NCBI RefSeq assembly: GCF_035582795.1
Contig: NC_134371.1
Coordinates: forward strand, 45,921,001 to 45,985,000
Direction of reading: 5' to 3'
Origin: Mycteria americana
Lineage: Eukaryota; Chordata; Aves; Ciconiiformes; Ciconiidae
Length of the DNA: 64,000 bases
In this document: positions 13,320 through 26,070 of the stretch, one piece after another
How the letters are laid out: each line of letters begins with the position of its first letter
How positions within the stretch are numbered: position 1 is the first letter of the stretch
The notes under the pieces: generated by a model
Told to the model about the DNA's origin: nothing
What the model saw: only the letters and a program-made list of their open reading frames with translations
The model's database searches: none
Program-made: the position numbers and the translations under genes

Positions 13320-13589
13320 GCTCTGGGAAGACTGTGCCTCTTGTCCTGCGGTCGGAACCATATTCCCGCTGACAGTGGGAAGCGAGGAAATCGAGAAGAC
13401 CTCAAGGAAAGGATTAAAAAAAAAAGCTTCAGGAGGGTGCTAATTGTAGATGATTCGGAGAGAATCTTTGAGTCGCGAAGCGTCCGGCTTTGCGACAGCC
13501 GATGCGGCGGTCTGTAGTCATTAAGCTCTGAGCGGACAAAGGGTTGTACTGCCAAGATGGGAAGTGGACAAGAGGTGGAGGTGGGGAAG
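13320..13589 (+). other. Putative unassigned first exon downstream of CpG island
   Basis: The sequence leaving the island ends in GGGGAAG|GTGAGTGAGG, a near-perfect splice donor at 13590. An ATG at 13557-13559 in a good Kozak setting (GCCAAGATGG) opens 11 codons (MGSGQEVEVGK) that reach the donor in phase 0. The VAV3 exon 1/2 junction is also phase 0, so splicing into VAV3 exon 2 would keep frame. A lncRNA first exon is at least as likely. The 5' boundary is not determined, and no transcript evidence is visible. Confidence 0.25.
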
Positions 13590-16500
13590 GTGAGTGAGGG
13601 GAAGACGGGATCGAAGTGAGCAAGTGAAATCTGAGGCTGGAGGTCAGAAAAATTTTCCTGATGGTGCAGAAATCTCCCCAAGGGATTCCTGTTGCTTGAG
13701 ACACTATTTAAAAATAGAATAAATCAAGTCTGTTGCAACACCTATCACAGACAGTCCGTTACTGCTGTAGGTCACTTAGGACTGAAATAACCATAGACAA
13801 AGACAAGAGATTTTTGTTTGTCCTTTAGCAGTCAGCAGGATAGCATATTTCAGCAAGAGAATCTTGGTTCTATTTCCATTTTTTGCTGGAGTCCAAGCAC
13901 CTGGGGTGCCTGAGCTAAACAGGCTAGAGCCTAAATGAAGTATGTAGGCGAATTTAAAGGCTCAAATAGGAATTCCAGGCTGAAATCTTACGTTCGATCA
14001 CAGTAACTTCTCATGAGAAAGTTTCAGTGAATAATTTGATATTTCATTGTTGCTAGTTAAGTGTTAATATTAAAAAAAAAAACCGCTATAAATTATTTTT
14101 TAGTAATTCTGTATGTTCATCTCCCTTAATTTCCCATTGTGCTATAAGAAATAAGTCAAACAGCATTGAAAATCCCCAAAGTCCTGGAAGTTTCCCACAT
14201 GCTAGAAGTTGACTTTCATGTGGTTTGCTCCATATAAAGATACTAGAGCTGGAGTTCGCCCTGAAAGCTGCGTGGTAAGAAGCCAATGCTCTAGGCAAAT
14301 CTATCCCCAGAAGTTGTTGCTTTGTGGAACTATTTGAAACTTGTAATTACAGGCTTTTTGTTTAACTTTCAAGTATGTCTTATTAATACTTGAAATATAA
14401 ACACTCAAGGGATTTATAATGCAACTGTTGAGTATGAGCCTTGCTTAAAAGGTGACCAAAACTCAGCAAAAGCCTTTCAGTGGTGCTCATGGGCTCACAC
14501 AAATGAGGGCTTTACCCCAAAGGTTCTGTCTGGAAGTTGCTTTGCAGAAGGGAGAAAGTTACCTCTCAGTATATTGTCCTCTCTAAGTAATTGAGTTTCA
14601 GTTTTGAAATTTTTAGTGTCTTGATGGCTTTCAGCTGCTTGATGAAACCCATTCAAGTGCTTCCTTAGGGAGAGGATGTCACGTGAAAAGCATTCCTCCA
14701 CACTCCAAAGTATCCACAGGAGTGCTGTCCCAGAGCCTCAGCAGGAGACTAGGGCTGGAGCGAGCTGGAGCGAGCGTGAGCAGCTTCCTCACGGTTATCG
14801 CTGTTTTCTCTAGGCCGAGGTTCAAGAACCTGCTTAGAGAGTGCAGGAAGACTTACAGCATGAATAGCTGGCACGGGAATAAGGGTTATTAACCTGTATT
14901 CTTGAAGCAGTTTATCCCCTATTGCAGGCTGCTACGTTAGGCAGCTGCCCGCTGTCCCAAGTTCTCATATGGGATTGAAGTGTTCTGCTTGTATTTGGTA
15001 CTTAACAGCAGGGACCGGTGCATATTGTACTTATACAGTGATCAATCCAGTACAAAATAAGAGAAACAGTTTGTAAACGGATTTTCCTTTTTCTCAGTTA
15101 CACTTTTAAAGCTATTGATCTGCCAGAGTGTTGGGTTTTTTTTACATTTTTAGGGATTGCATGTTTTGATGCATCACCATCTGGTTATAGAATTAAGACG
15201 TAAGCATAGTTCAGCTTCAAAGAGGTTTCAAGAGTTTAAATCAGTAGTAAATATTTCATTGAATTGTCTTAAACGGACAAAGTGAGGAAATTTACAGTGT
15301 TGAAGATTAAACTCGTAGCTCACGTTGTTGAGCCTCAGTTTGCAGTTGTGTATCGGTACCTAAATATAAATAATATAGTTTAAAGTCTTAAACTCCTAGT
15401 AGAAAAACTTAAAACCTGCAATGGAGACATAAAGAAGAGATGTAAAAATTTGGGGCATTTTGAGTAAGATCTTACGCTTATTTTCTATATGGTTCTATAG
15501 GCAATCTCCTTTAAAAAGGAGATTTTAAGAGATAGAAAAGGAACATCTGCCAGCAGCTATCAAAGCTGAGAGACTGAAGCAGCCTTTCTCTTGTATCTGT
15601 GTACATACAGACATTTCAATATTTGTCTTTAGACTGCTTATCTCCTGTTAATTTCTAATAGCTTATTTCCGAAGAACATGTCAGATGTTTTCCCTTTCTA
15701 GCGAAAAAGGCAATTTTGATTTGCTGTGTTTTAAAACTTACTGGGGACCTTTGGAAAAGATTTCAAGCACTAAAGCGGAATGTGTTCAGCACCTTATTTG
15801 TCCTCCAGTAGGCACTGGCCTTAGGAAGCAACTTAACCTAAGCCAACTAAAACTCCTTTTCCTGAGTGCCCACGGTGTGCTCTCTCTGGAGACGAGTCCA
15901 TGGGCTGAAAAGTCCTTTTACAGACCAGCTCTACTCACGTTGAGTCACTTTGGAAGAGTCTGGATGGCTTCTGCATGCAGATTGGTTTTGTGCATGAAAA
16001 ATGCATTAATATTCCCTCAGGTGTTAACTAATGCAATTCTTAGTTACTGAGAACTTCAAGCAAAAAATCAGAAGGTTCTCAGACAGTATTCAAATGTGCT
16101 CCTTACATCTAATTATTCAGTCACAGTCCTTGTAAGTGTCTGGCCGAAAACCCTTTCGCCTTGGCTATATGCCCACGACTGTACTGTACCTTTGTAATAG
16201 GGGGAACTTTTTGACTTTAGTTTTGCTTAGCTGGATGTAAAGTAAGGGAACTTTTTTGTCCATTTCTGTTCACAATAATTGTGCTTCTGGTTTCTAATTT
16301 GTAGGGTTTTACTAGCTGTAGTGGTGAGGTAAAGAAGAAGAGCTTGAACAACCCCCATTCAATCACGCTTTAAATGTTTCCTTTGATAATTCAATTCATC
16401 AGTAAACAGCAGGAGTCTAGGATGTTTACTGGGAAGATTCTCAAATGATAAAAATGGAGAATGAAGAGTTAGAACAAAGTGTTTCCCTCAGGACAGTACT

Positions 16501-18840
16501 AACGAGCCTACAGATTGGGTGGGATAAAGATACACGCAGCAGCTTTGTGTGTTCGTGCTCTACATAGAATACGTGATGTTCTGGAATGAGGATCTGAGAA
16601 AAACAAGTGTCAATGAATAGGAATTTAATGCATGTGGGGGAAAAAGTAGATTAATTGCGTCTGGTTCTGATTTTCAGGTTGACCTCCACAAAAGGAAGGC
16701 CACTGTAACATCTCAAATCATGTCGTGAAAACAACTCTTCTCCTTTGTTAGTAACAATAGCTGATATTAGTGCATTGAAATAATTTCTGAAAGCTAATTT
16801 TCTCTTTTAGTCTCCATGTTTGTTCTTGGAGCTTCTGGGAGCTCAGACAGTGGAAATTAACAGACTGATCCCATTAACAGCTTCCATAATTTTTCTGCGC
16901 GGAGCTGACTCTTTTGACATAGATGCTGCAGGAAAATGGTGAAATGTTGAACAAAACAGTTTTCACTGGAGGGAGTGACTAGCTTGAAAGCAATGCTGTT
17001 AGTACCTGTCTGGGTGAGAAAGACCTTAATTTTTACATAGTCTGTATTTTCAGTCAAACACACGACAGTTCGACTTGCCTTTCCTGTCTTAGTATGAAAG
17101 GAAAATATAAAACTGTGTGCACAGCTGCTATTACTTAGGAAATACTAAATAACAAAATGATGTTGTAACTGTGTTACAATGTCAAAGAAGCAGACCTGAG
17201 TAGCTTGTTAATATTTGGAGATTTACGCTAATTGCATCAATATTTAGTGATGGTGGTATGGATCACAAAACCTATTAACCTTCTGCACACCCAGCATACT
17301 CGTGCTAGCAGTGCACATGGGACTTCCAGATAATTCTGTGCCTAGTAGGCTTGCTGGAGCAAAAGCTTTGCATGGTAGCTCCATGAACAAAACCAGAATT
17401 ACTATTTCTGCAACAGATCTGGAATCGTTTTGGTAGAAAGTTCTGAATAATGCAAGGCAGCAGAATGTTTTAGGTGGCAATTCCACCTTGCTTCTATCTG
17501 AGAAATTAAAATGTGAAAAGAAACCTGTAATCCAGTGCTCAATAGCTTAATTTAATATGAACTATTTTTGAAACTGGATGGCAAGTCATAGATAATGGTG
17601 ATCAATACAGTATTTTTGATGGGAAAAAAAAAATCTCTGCAATTCACTGGGATGACATCACTTCTTGCTTTGTTATAGCAGCCCTTAAGCTAGGCAGCGC
17701 CAGAGCTGAAGAGAAAAAAGCATGATGTAAGGAAAAGGAATTCTTTTTCTAACTTTATATTATTTTTTTTGAAACCTCTATGTTTCAGACTGAGTTTATT
17801 TCCGTCTGTAGGTTCAGGTGAGCCACCTGAAGTTTGCTGTATTGAGTTAGGATGTGAACAGGAGCTCTGAATTTAATTGCAAGTTACAATTCAAAGTTGC
17901 CTGGTTATTTACTTAAACTAACATTTTTTTCCTTTAATGTCAACATTGAAGAAATTTATTTACTCCTGGTTCATATAGCAGCTGTCTTCAGCTTTACATT
18001 AAATACATGGGATTTGAAGACTATCAGTGGAAGCCTCCCGGATGCGTCTGTCAATCTGTGGAATTCAAACTTTTCTAAAAACAATTGTTTCTAACCTGAA
18101 GAAAATATTTTAAAATGGGGCCAGTGTGCCACCTCCTTGTGTGTTGTCTTTCCAGCCAGCTTTCCAGGTGAGCACCATCACAAAGGTCCTGCCCAGCGGT
18201 TGGCTTTCTGTCAAAGTCGATGTTATCACTGGGAATTAGGAGTAAAGGTATGTGTACCAACATAGCTGCTGCTTCGTTTGGGCCATATAACTCTTGTCGC
18301 TTAGCCAGACGCCTATTACACTGCTCGGTGCTGGTGGTATCTTGAAATATGTCTATTAGAACTAAATGATCTAGACATTGAAAACTTTCAGTAATTGTTT
18401 GATGTGGACTCTTTAGCTGATAGCAGTTGCCTGGAGAGGGATTTACAAGAAACACATATGAACGATGTTGCTATCTTTCTTCTTGAAAATTACCTTAACT
18501 GTGAAGGTGAAGCGGAAGTGAGTTCAAGAGGTGCTTCCTTTGGTTGTGTTTGCCACATCCCTCCCTCAGACGATGGAAAATAGGTATATTTAAATAGTTA
18601 TCTCTCTGTGTCTTGACACTGTAGATGATATTCAGAGATAAAGGCACTACACATCTGATGATGTTTTTGCTTGGTGAGGAGAACTAAAATGCCACTAAAT
18701 AATAATGCCGTGAAAATAATAACATTTTGAACTCTTACGCTGCTTCCCATCTATCCCAAGCCATTAAGTTTTCCAATGGTATTTACATTAAAGGGCAAAA
18801 TTGAATTACGTTGTTATGGTGTATAGCAGACGGACATTTT

Positions 18841-18960
18841 GGTGGATGGAGAAGTTAGGTAACTCTCTGAAAGTCACAAGAGAAGTTGGTGACCACCAGG
18901 AATAGAAGCCACACATGCTGACAGCCGAGTCTGTGTGAGCCACACGGCCATCCTTCCTCC
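18841..18960 (+). repeat. MIR/L3-like ancient repeat relic
   Basis: GGAGAAGTTAGGTAACT, then GAAAGTCACAAGAGAAG, then GGAATAGAAGCCA and a CCACACGGCCATCCTTCC tail follow the order of old amniote repeat tails (AGGTTAAGTAACTTGCC, AAGGTCACA.AG, GGGAATTGAACCC, CCA..CTGCC). The similarity is diverged and judged from memory. Confidence 0.45.
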
Positions 18961-19246
18961 TACACACAGAGAAGCATCGGCATGGAAGGGAAGTACTTTC
19001 TGTGGTTTTGGAGAGGCTGTTCCGGTGATTCTGACATTATCAGCAAAAGGACACAAGATACTCTACTTTTACATGGAGGGCTGGCTGCAAGGCTCTTGCT
19101 ATAATTATTTTGTAATTTTGGCTGCTCTCAAACGGAACTCCTTTTCTGAGGGTTGGCCAAATATTCCGCATGCAGGAAGACGAAAGAAGGCTAAAGATCA
19201 ATATACCCTTTTTGGAGAGAGAATAATTGTTGAAGGGGCTGGTGAA

Positions 19247-19311
19247 GGAAAAAAAAAACCAACCCCAAACAAACCAAAACCCAACAACAAACCCCCTCCC
19301 CTCCCATATAA
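19247..19311 (+). repeat. A/C-rich low-complexity tract
   Basis: A run of A's is followed by repeated CCAAAC/CAAACC units and then CCCCTCCCCTCCC. There is no G over most of the length. It has the form of a degenerate pentanucleotide or expanded A-rich tail, with no attached retroelement seen. Confidence 0.75.
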
Positions 19312-20307
19312 TGCCTATCCATCCTGAGGTGTAAAGCCCTTTGGTCTGTGTCGTACCAGCCACTCTTGAGCAGAGTATATGGGCAAAGAAAGAGCTTATA
19401 GGACTGGTAAGAAGAAATGTTCTTTAGTGCTAGCTTTTAAATCTAGCTCTGGCATAAGTCATGGAAAGTATCACTATGTTCAGCTGTCTGTTTTATTAGC
19501 AATTCTCACATACACACATTTTTTCCGTGGTTAACATGAGTTCCCAATTTTCGGTAGACATCTGTGAAGCCGTCTTGTCTCCCCCCACTCTCCTTTCAGT
19601 CTGCACCGATAGTAATTCCAGCAGCAACCGACAGTGTACGTAATAATACCATGTAAGCAAGACTGGAGAAGCAGCAATTAACACTTAACAGCAGTAGTTC
19701 GAGAGAGTCAGCTGTCCACTAGCCTGGGTAATACTGGGTGGACACAGCTGAACTATTTGGGATGGGGAGGGAAAAGGCAGGGAACACGGCCCCTCCTGCC
19801 CCTCAACATGGAATGGGTGCTGCCTTGGGTGGTGGTGATTGTGGAGAAACAGCTTTTCCTTCCTCTGATAATTTCTCTAGAACTGTGGGGTAGACTGTAG
19901 AAGCATCAGGACGGCTTCCGCAGAGCCAGGTCACAGCTATATGCTAGGTTTTATCGATATTAAAAATTGCCTAGTCTGTATTTCTGTAAGTAATGGAAAG
20001 ACAATAGTAAAACAGCTTTTCTAGAAGTCATTGTTTACCCATGGAAATGTTTTGGGAGGTGAAGGAAGTTATTGGCCGTTCTGTAGTGTATTAAATAAAC
20101 AATGTGATTCTGCAGTTACTCTATATTGTCATCTTGGAATAAGATGGGAATGATAAAAAGAAGGGGCATTTAGTCATCTGTCAATTAACATGAACACACT
20201 TTTCTTGCATACGCAACAGAAGTAAAAAAAAAAAAAGAATTTAAAATCATTATGTAACATTAATATTGCAATACTGACCAAAGGCCTTAGCTAGGTTGGA
20301 AGTCCCA

Positions 20308-20397
20308 TAGCTTTAGGTGTTGTGCAAACAGTAAATAACTATTTCTGCCTTAAAAAGCTTACAAACACTGACAATGTTTTTTAGACAAGACTTTCTG
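20308..20397 (+). repeat. L3/CR1-type ancient repeat relic
   Basis: TTAGGTGTTGTGCAAACA, then CTGCCTTAAAAAGCTTACAA, then TTAGACAAGAC match in order the well-known amniote repeat segment (GCGCTGTACAAACA, CTGCCCCAAAGAGCTTACAA, ATAAGACAAGAC). Assignment to the exact family is uncertain. Confidence 0.5.
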
Positions 20398-20772
20398 TGA
20401 GTGCAGAGAGGGTTCTTGCTCAGCTGTGACTTAAGAGTAGTCATCTTGAAATTGTGAAGGAAGCAAAAGGTAGAGTACGTGCAAATGAAAATGAAAGTTG
20501 GAGAAACTGAAAGAGAAAATGCATTTGTGGAATAAAAAGCCGATGCGTATGAAAAAGTGCTGAGCACAACTTGTTTCAGTGGAAATTTAGCTTATGTAGC
20601 AGCCAGTAAGAGCCGGAGACATTTGGGTTCCCAAATGTAGATCATGCTCTCGTTGGCATTGCAACTTCTGATGTGGGAGTCCAGGAAGTCTTCTCCAAAA
20701 CAACCTGAGCACTTCGGCACATAACTCCCCCCAAGCTCCACTGTGGCTTTATTGCAATGAGAGAAAAGTACT

Positions 20773-20830
20773 TAGGCCCAGATTTTCTGAGTGTTAGATC
20801 CCTGAGACTTACTGAAATGAATTCTTGGGC
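20773..20830 (+). repeat. Possible ancient amniote repeat relic
   Basis: AGGCCCAGATTTTCTGAGTG followed by ACTTACTGAAATGAA resembles a widespread amniote repeat beginning GGCCCAGATTTTCAGA with a CCATTGAAATCAATG core. Weak evidence. Confidence 0.3.
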
Positions 20831-21169
20831 TGAATTATTTTCTCAATTCTCTTAATTCTTCAGCCTTTTAATACTGAGTTTTCAGTGTCTTACTACATTA
20901 AAAAAAAATCTGTGCCTTACTGCAGTATCAAATTGGATTCCTATTCACATACATTCCCTTCTGGTGGCTTTTCTTCTGTTAACATTGCTCTGATTAGCTG
21001 TAAAAGATTGAGCAGATATTCTTGAAATAGGTTGTTCCTAAGGGCCGCTCTGATGTTTATCCTCTTACAGTATGGCACAGCTGGGAATGGCAATTTACTC
21101 TTGTAACAGGTTGACCACGGATCAGCTGCAGTATTAAAAGATTAGTACCCAGTTAATTTCCAGTGAGCT

Positions 21170-21680
21170 GTTCTGTAATAAACTCAGCATATTGATGTGG
21201 ATTTTCAATGTTTGAATGTCTTTCTCATTTACATAACATTTTATTTGAAGTCTAGCTAATAAAAACCCTATATTCTATTAATTTATACTGTGCCATTAAG
21301 AAACACTTTGATTTTAAACTTATAATTTATATAATGATATATATATTTGGACATCTGGACAATAGCGCTAACAAAGCAAACAAGCCACTCTTAACTAATA
21401 GATTGCAGTGCTGCCAACCAGAACAAATGAGGAATATGTAGACTCAGTAATAAAAAAATCAACCAGTTAATTCATTTTCAAGGATTATTAACCTGATTCA
21501 ATCTTACTTATTAATGACCTCTGTACCTACAAAATTGAATACAGCTGTTATAACAATGTTTGTATTTATCTAGTGACCCTGCTGTAAACAGCTATCACTG
21601 TAGCATTGCAGATCCGCTTCTATCTCGTTTTCCAAGTGCTTAGCTGCTACATGATTAAACTGATTTCTAACGAACCCAAG
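21170..21680. other. AT-rich block, candidate conserved non-coding element
   Basis: AT-rich, CpG-poor, repeat-free sequence with many homeodomain-type ATTA/TAAT words and forkhead-like TGTAAACA (near 21583). No long frame is present. The composition is typical of developmental enhancers, but no alignment was possible, so the call is inference. Confidence 0.25.
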
Positions 21681-24600
21681 ACTGTATTCTGGGCGCGTAG
21701 AGAGTTAGCAAAACTCAGAAAATGTTAAGAAAGCTGCATATAGTCCAAGAACAATGTCTCAAGGAAGCTGAGAGAAAATGAACCTGGGTGAGGATATCCT
21801 GACAACTTTCAATACTGTCTCTGTAGCAGTTTTTAATCCTGCATTCTTCACAATATCACATACACTTAATGCAGCACAGCAGCTGGGTTCAAGGTAGGCC
21901 AGTGTTTATGGGGCAGCAACAGTAGCGTTACAATTCTTAGCCTTTAATTCATCAGGTGTGTCATCGCCCTCATTCCTCGCTGCCCTCTCCGTTCTTTAGA
22001 GTTATGGAGACGAGGGCTTGCGTGGGGCTGACGCACCAAACAGCAAAACTTTCTGTATAGGAATTGGTAGGCAGGAGATTCAGCAGTCTGCGGTGGAAAT
22101 TCTTTGTCCGGTGTCTTGAATTCTGTTGGATCTTTTTCCGCTGCCCTGGATACAGCAGCACTTTGACATTACTTTGGATTGTAGCCATGGTGGGTGCTAT
22201 AACTCTGTCTTTCTCCTGAGAAAAGATGGTGTTTTCTGATAAGTTGTAGTCAGTTGTTTAATGTTAACTTTTACATGTAAAACCAATTATGCAAGAAAAT
22301 TGAAAAATGCCTTTGCCCTCAGAGTGAGACTATCTTTCTTTAGACTAAGAGCAGCACGAATAGGAATCATGGTGTTTGTCTTTTGGCCTTGGGAGTTATT
22401 ATAGTGTCAGCAAGAGTTATGAGATGCTTGAGTTGGCTTTGTACTGTGTCCACGGCCTCTCTGTGCCCAGTACGCTGTGGAATGAACGATTACAGACCTT
22501 CTATGGATGCTGCAGCAGCTTCTTTTGAACTGCAACAAGTTGCACCATATCTGCTCAAAATAATTTAAAGTGTGCTGGATTTGCTCACTTGTGCTGTGTG
22601 TGAACAAGAGATGAAGCTGAGCATGTGCCTTTCCTGCAAAATCCAGAAGATGCGTTGGTAATTTAGCAGGTTTTGAAGTACTGGATATTGTGCTCACGAG
22701 AGCCTATATTTTTTCATCCTTTAAACATCAGCATCTCTGGTTCACGTATGATAAGCAATACTATTTGTAACCATAGGCATTTGCTTGCTTTTCTATGGGT
22801 TGTTTAAAAAAATCTGTTACTGAAGGGTTGTTTTCCTTGTTTGCATGGCTGGCTTGTGAGGGCTTTAGTCGCTTGGTTCAGGTTTGCCTATGCCCCACTT
22901 TGCATCTAAAACGTCTTGGCAAAGAGCATGAAATGTTTTCTCTTCTTCCCCGGAGGCTCTGCGGAAGCTTCTGCACTGGCTAAGCCTGCCCTTCACCATA
23001 TGTTTAAAAAATAAAAAGCAATTACCCCCGTTGTCAGGCAGCCGGCGAATAATGTGCATCCTTGCCTCAGAGAAGGTTCGCAGCCCCCGCGATGCCCCTT
23101 GTGTATGGAAGCTGGGCTCATAATATCACAAAATAAAATCCAGGATGGTGCCATCAGCCTGTCATTGGCTTTGGAGGTTGAAAAAGCATGAAATTTAATG
23201 GACTAAGCTCTAAAGTGTGTTGATAGAAGACTGTGTTTTGCCCTTGCTAGTCTTGGCTTGAGATAAAAGTAACTGTGGATGATGTATTTGATTGGTAGGA
23301 ATCACATGCAGTGGAAAGCACATTAGCATTTCAGATTTATAGTATTTCTAGCCCAACGCTATGTGTCAAATGATAGCCAGTAATTTCAGCAGCAAAAGTG
23401 AAACCCATGTAAAAAATGATTAAGCAACAATATGTCCAGGGGGCGAGATATTTTGAGCGAGTAGTTGGCCTTTGTCCTTGCTTAAATGTTTTTAACCTTT
23501 CCAGTGTTACAAATGGATTGTAGATAGATTTATAATGTGCATTGGTATTTGCAGTCTAACAGAAATCTTGAGCTAATGTTAGAGCTTATTCAATAAGTTG
23601 CAAGAAGTGATACATCACAATGGATATATTTTTAACATGAAAAATAGATTTTGTTCATTGTACTTCAGAAGGAAAAAAAACCCACGTGCTGGTGACATAA
23701 ATAGCTCAATTGAAAGTCAGTGTTGAGTTACATTAAACTTAACTTCAAATCATTAATGTTTAGTCATGTTATAAGTATCTGAAAACAGAGCTTGATAATC
23801 AGAAGACCGTTAAAATGTCAAGCATCCTTAACAGTAGCCACTACTCTGAGCCTTATGCTGAAGTGTGAAGTTCAACCTGTCGTTTCCCGTGTTGTGATGC
23901 AGTTGTTGAAGATATTTACTGTATTTAACTTTTACAACAATAACTTCATGTACCTAATTGTTAATTACGTTTTGCCACCCTGCTGCAACAGTGTACAAGG
24001 TCTTGTAACTGAACATCAGACTTAAGGAGCTTTCCGTGGGCTCAGCAGGAACTCTTCTCCCAACCTATTTTGCTTGCAGCAGCTGCCTCTCTTCTGACGG
24101 AAGCATTGTTGAGGAGATGGCTTCACAAAGGAGTTTCTTGCACCCTCCCCAGGAGAAGAGCACCTGGGAGACTCTGAGCACAGGGCAGGGATACCCAAAG
24201 GGCTTAGCACACTGTAATGCAGAGAAAAATGAGACTTCTTGTGCTGGTGACAAACCTGTGCCTCTGAGAATCATGTTGTGCCTCTGAGCTTTGTAATCTG
24301 GAAGTGAGAGTAGAGGAATTGCCTGCTTCCTCGCAGCTGGGTCAAACGAGTGCAGCAGAGGTTGGCTGTGTTGCTTCCTTAATCATCCATCTGCCTGAGA
24401 GCCTGCATCTTCAGTCTAAAGGAGTCTGAGAGGTATCTTAGGTCATCTTTGCCTCACAGTAAGTCCTATGTCTGCCAACAGACATTCACAGCATCAGGGC
24501 TTAAGGTATTTATATATCACTCCAAAGAAAAAAAGAGTTTTGCAGATTTTTGGAGGTAATTGGAATCCTTCTCTCTCCTCAGCTTTTTCCACTTCTGTGT

Positions 24601-25834
24601 TTCTCTGTCCCATAAGGTTTATTTTAATCTTTATTTCATACAACGATGTTGTGAGATGATAGAAGTTAAAAATTTTGGCCAGGACCAGAACAGTTATATG
24701 AAGAGTTACTAAAATAGAGGCCTGTAGAGAGTTATCTTCTTTCCCTCCTAAAATCATGGTGTGTTTACCCACCTCTGCCACCACTAAAGTAATTAAAAAC
24801 AGAAAGAACCAAGTTTGCCAGCCCAGGCGGAGAAGTGAAAAAAGAGAGTTGAGAAAATGTTGCCTTGTGCACCTGGAGCTACAAGCTACAGGTGCAGTAC
24901 TGAGAATCATAGAGATACTAAGACAGAAATACATATTGTTATATACATGAATTGCAAATTATTTGCAAGTATCAACAAAAGACTTGATTGCAATTGAAAT
25001 TGGGGAATTCCTAGTCTTTTTGTATAAGCGACAAGTGATTTGGGTCCACAGGTCTAAGTAGCTGATGGCTCTTAGGGGTTGCACCTGGCTTCCTCAGCAG
25101 AGCTATGTGGACAGCTGCTCTGAGGAAGCATCTGCTGAAGTTATTTTAGTTGCTGTCTCAACTTTCTGGGCTGTGTCTTTACCATCTATCTTTGCTGGAA
25201 TTATAATAGTAGCGTGAGGCAGAGGTGCATCTTGTTCCTGTGTAGCTGGCCCTCACAAACCTCAGGCTGGCCACCTGTATCGTGCCTTCCTTTTTATCAG
25301 GAGAGCTACCTGAATGCAAAACCAGCCTTCTTGTAAAGAGGTACTGTAACTGTCCGGATTTCTCACAGAAGTTTCATAGAAATTAACGCCAAGCAAGTGC
25401 ATTGCAAAATTGTAGTACGTAATGCCTGCATGCTGCGCTTGATTCTTGCCTGCCTTAAGCTGCATGCCATCATTCTCACAGGTGCAGAGTAAGGTGTAGG
25501 AGTGGAAATTGCCACCGACTCAAGACCGTAACACTTTGCACGTTGGTGGCAATGACTAACCAAGGTGCGAAGCAACAGCTTTCAGAATGTGGTCTTTGAG
25601 TTATTAATAGAGCTGTGGTTTTGCTAGGTCAGGAACGGTGCAGCTGTTTATTTTTTCTTGTGTTCCAGTGGAGCAGTGCAAATAAATTTACTTTATTCTT
25701 TTAATCTTTCTCATAACCTTGTTAATTTTTCACTAGCTAGCATGCATCTCGGGGCTGAATCCTAGGCTCTGCTTTGATACAGCTAATGAAAATGGCCACT
25801 CCTGTCTGCATCTTTAGCCTAATGTTAGTTAATA

Positions 25835-26070
25835 ATACTTAGTATTTTGCACAGTCACTTGTATCTTCAAAGCGCTTAACAGTTATTAACTAATTAATCC
25901 TCACAACATGCCTGTGAGTTGGAAGGTAAATAAATATTAACATTCCCCTTTTAGCAAAGGGGGAACCAAATAGGAAGATTAAGTGATTTGCATGGACTTA
26001 GTGGCAGAGCTGGCAAGAGAACTCCTGTCCTTTAGTGCTTGTGCTTATCCTTCCAGCCACGCTGGCTCAG
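25835..26070 (+). repeat. MIR-type SINE, diverged but nearly full core
   Basis: AATCCTCACAACATGCCTGT, then CATTCCCCTTTTAGCAAAGG, then GATTAAGTGATTTGC, then AGTGGCAGAGCTGGCAAG and a CTTATCC...GCC tail follow the MIR consensus almost step by step (ATCCTCACAACAACCC, CCCATTTTACAGATGAGG, GGTTAAGTAACTTGCC, AGTGGCAGAGCCGGGATT). This is the clearest ancient repeat in the window. Confidence 0.7.

Larger units (their letters stand above)
12956..13330. promoter_or_regulatory. CpG island, possible promoter
   Basis: I count about 50 CpG dinucleotides by hand between 12961 and 13320, in sequence of roughly 70-80% GC, inside CpG-poor DNA. GC boxes (GGGGCGG-type and CCCCGCCCC) are present and no TATA box is seen. 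Open frames of 117-163 codons occur in several frames on both strands. That is expected from GC-rich DNA with few stops, so none is called. The island lies 44 kb upstream of the VAV3 exon and 7 kb downstream of SLC25A24. It could start a lncRNA or an alternative VAV3 transcript, or be a CpG-rich enhancer. Confidence 0.75.

Noticed and set aside
13006-13517. Overlapping frames of 117-163 codons in the 13-kb CpG island, both strands.
   Set aside because: Open in several phases at once because GC-rich DNA has few stops. No recognisable domain.
18075-18455. Minus-strand frame containing NRRLAKRQELYGPNEAA, reminiscent of the P-type ATPase N-terminal motif (RRL...YGPNE).
   Set aside because: Only about ten residues resemble the family. 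What should follow (a conserved membrane-proximal segment) is absent, and the flanks have no related exon or pseudogene sequence. Best explained as a chance match.
24494-24934. 146-codon minus-strand frame with a hydrophobic stretch.
   Set aside because: The hydrophobic region looks membrane-like but no family is recognisable. AT-rich antisense translation often gives Leu/Phe/Ile-rich peptides.
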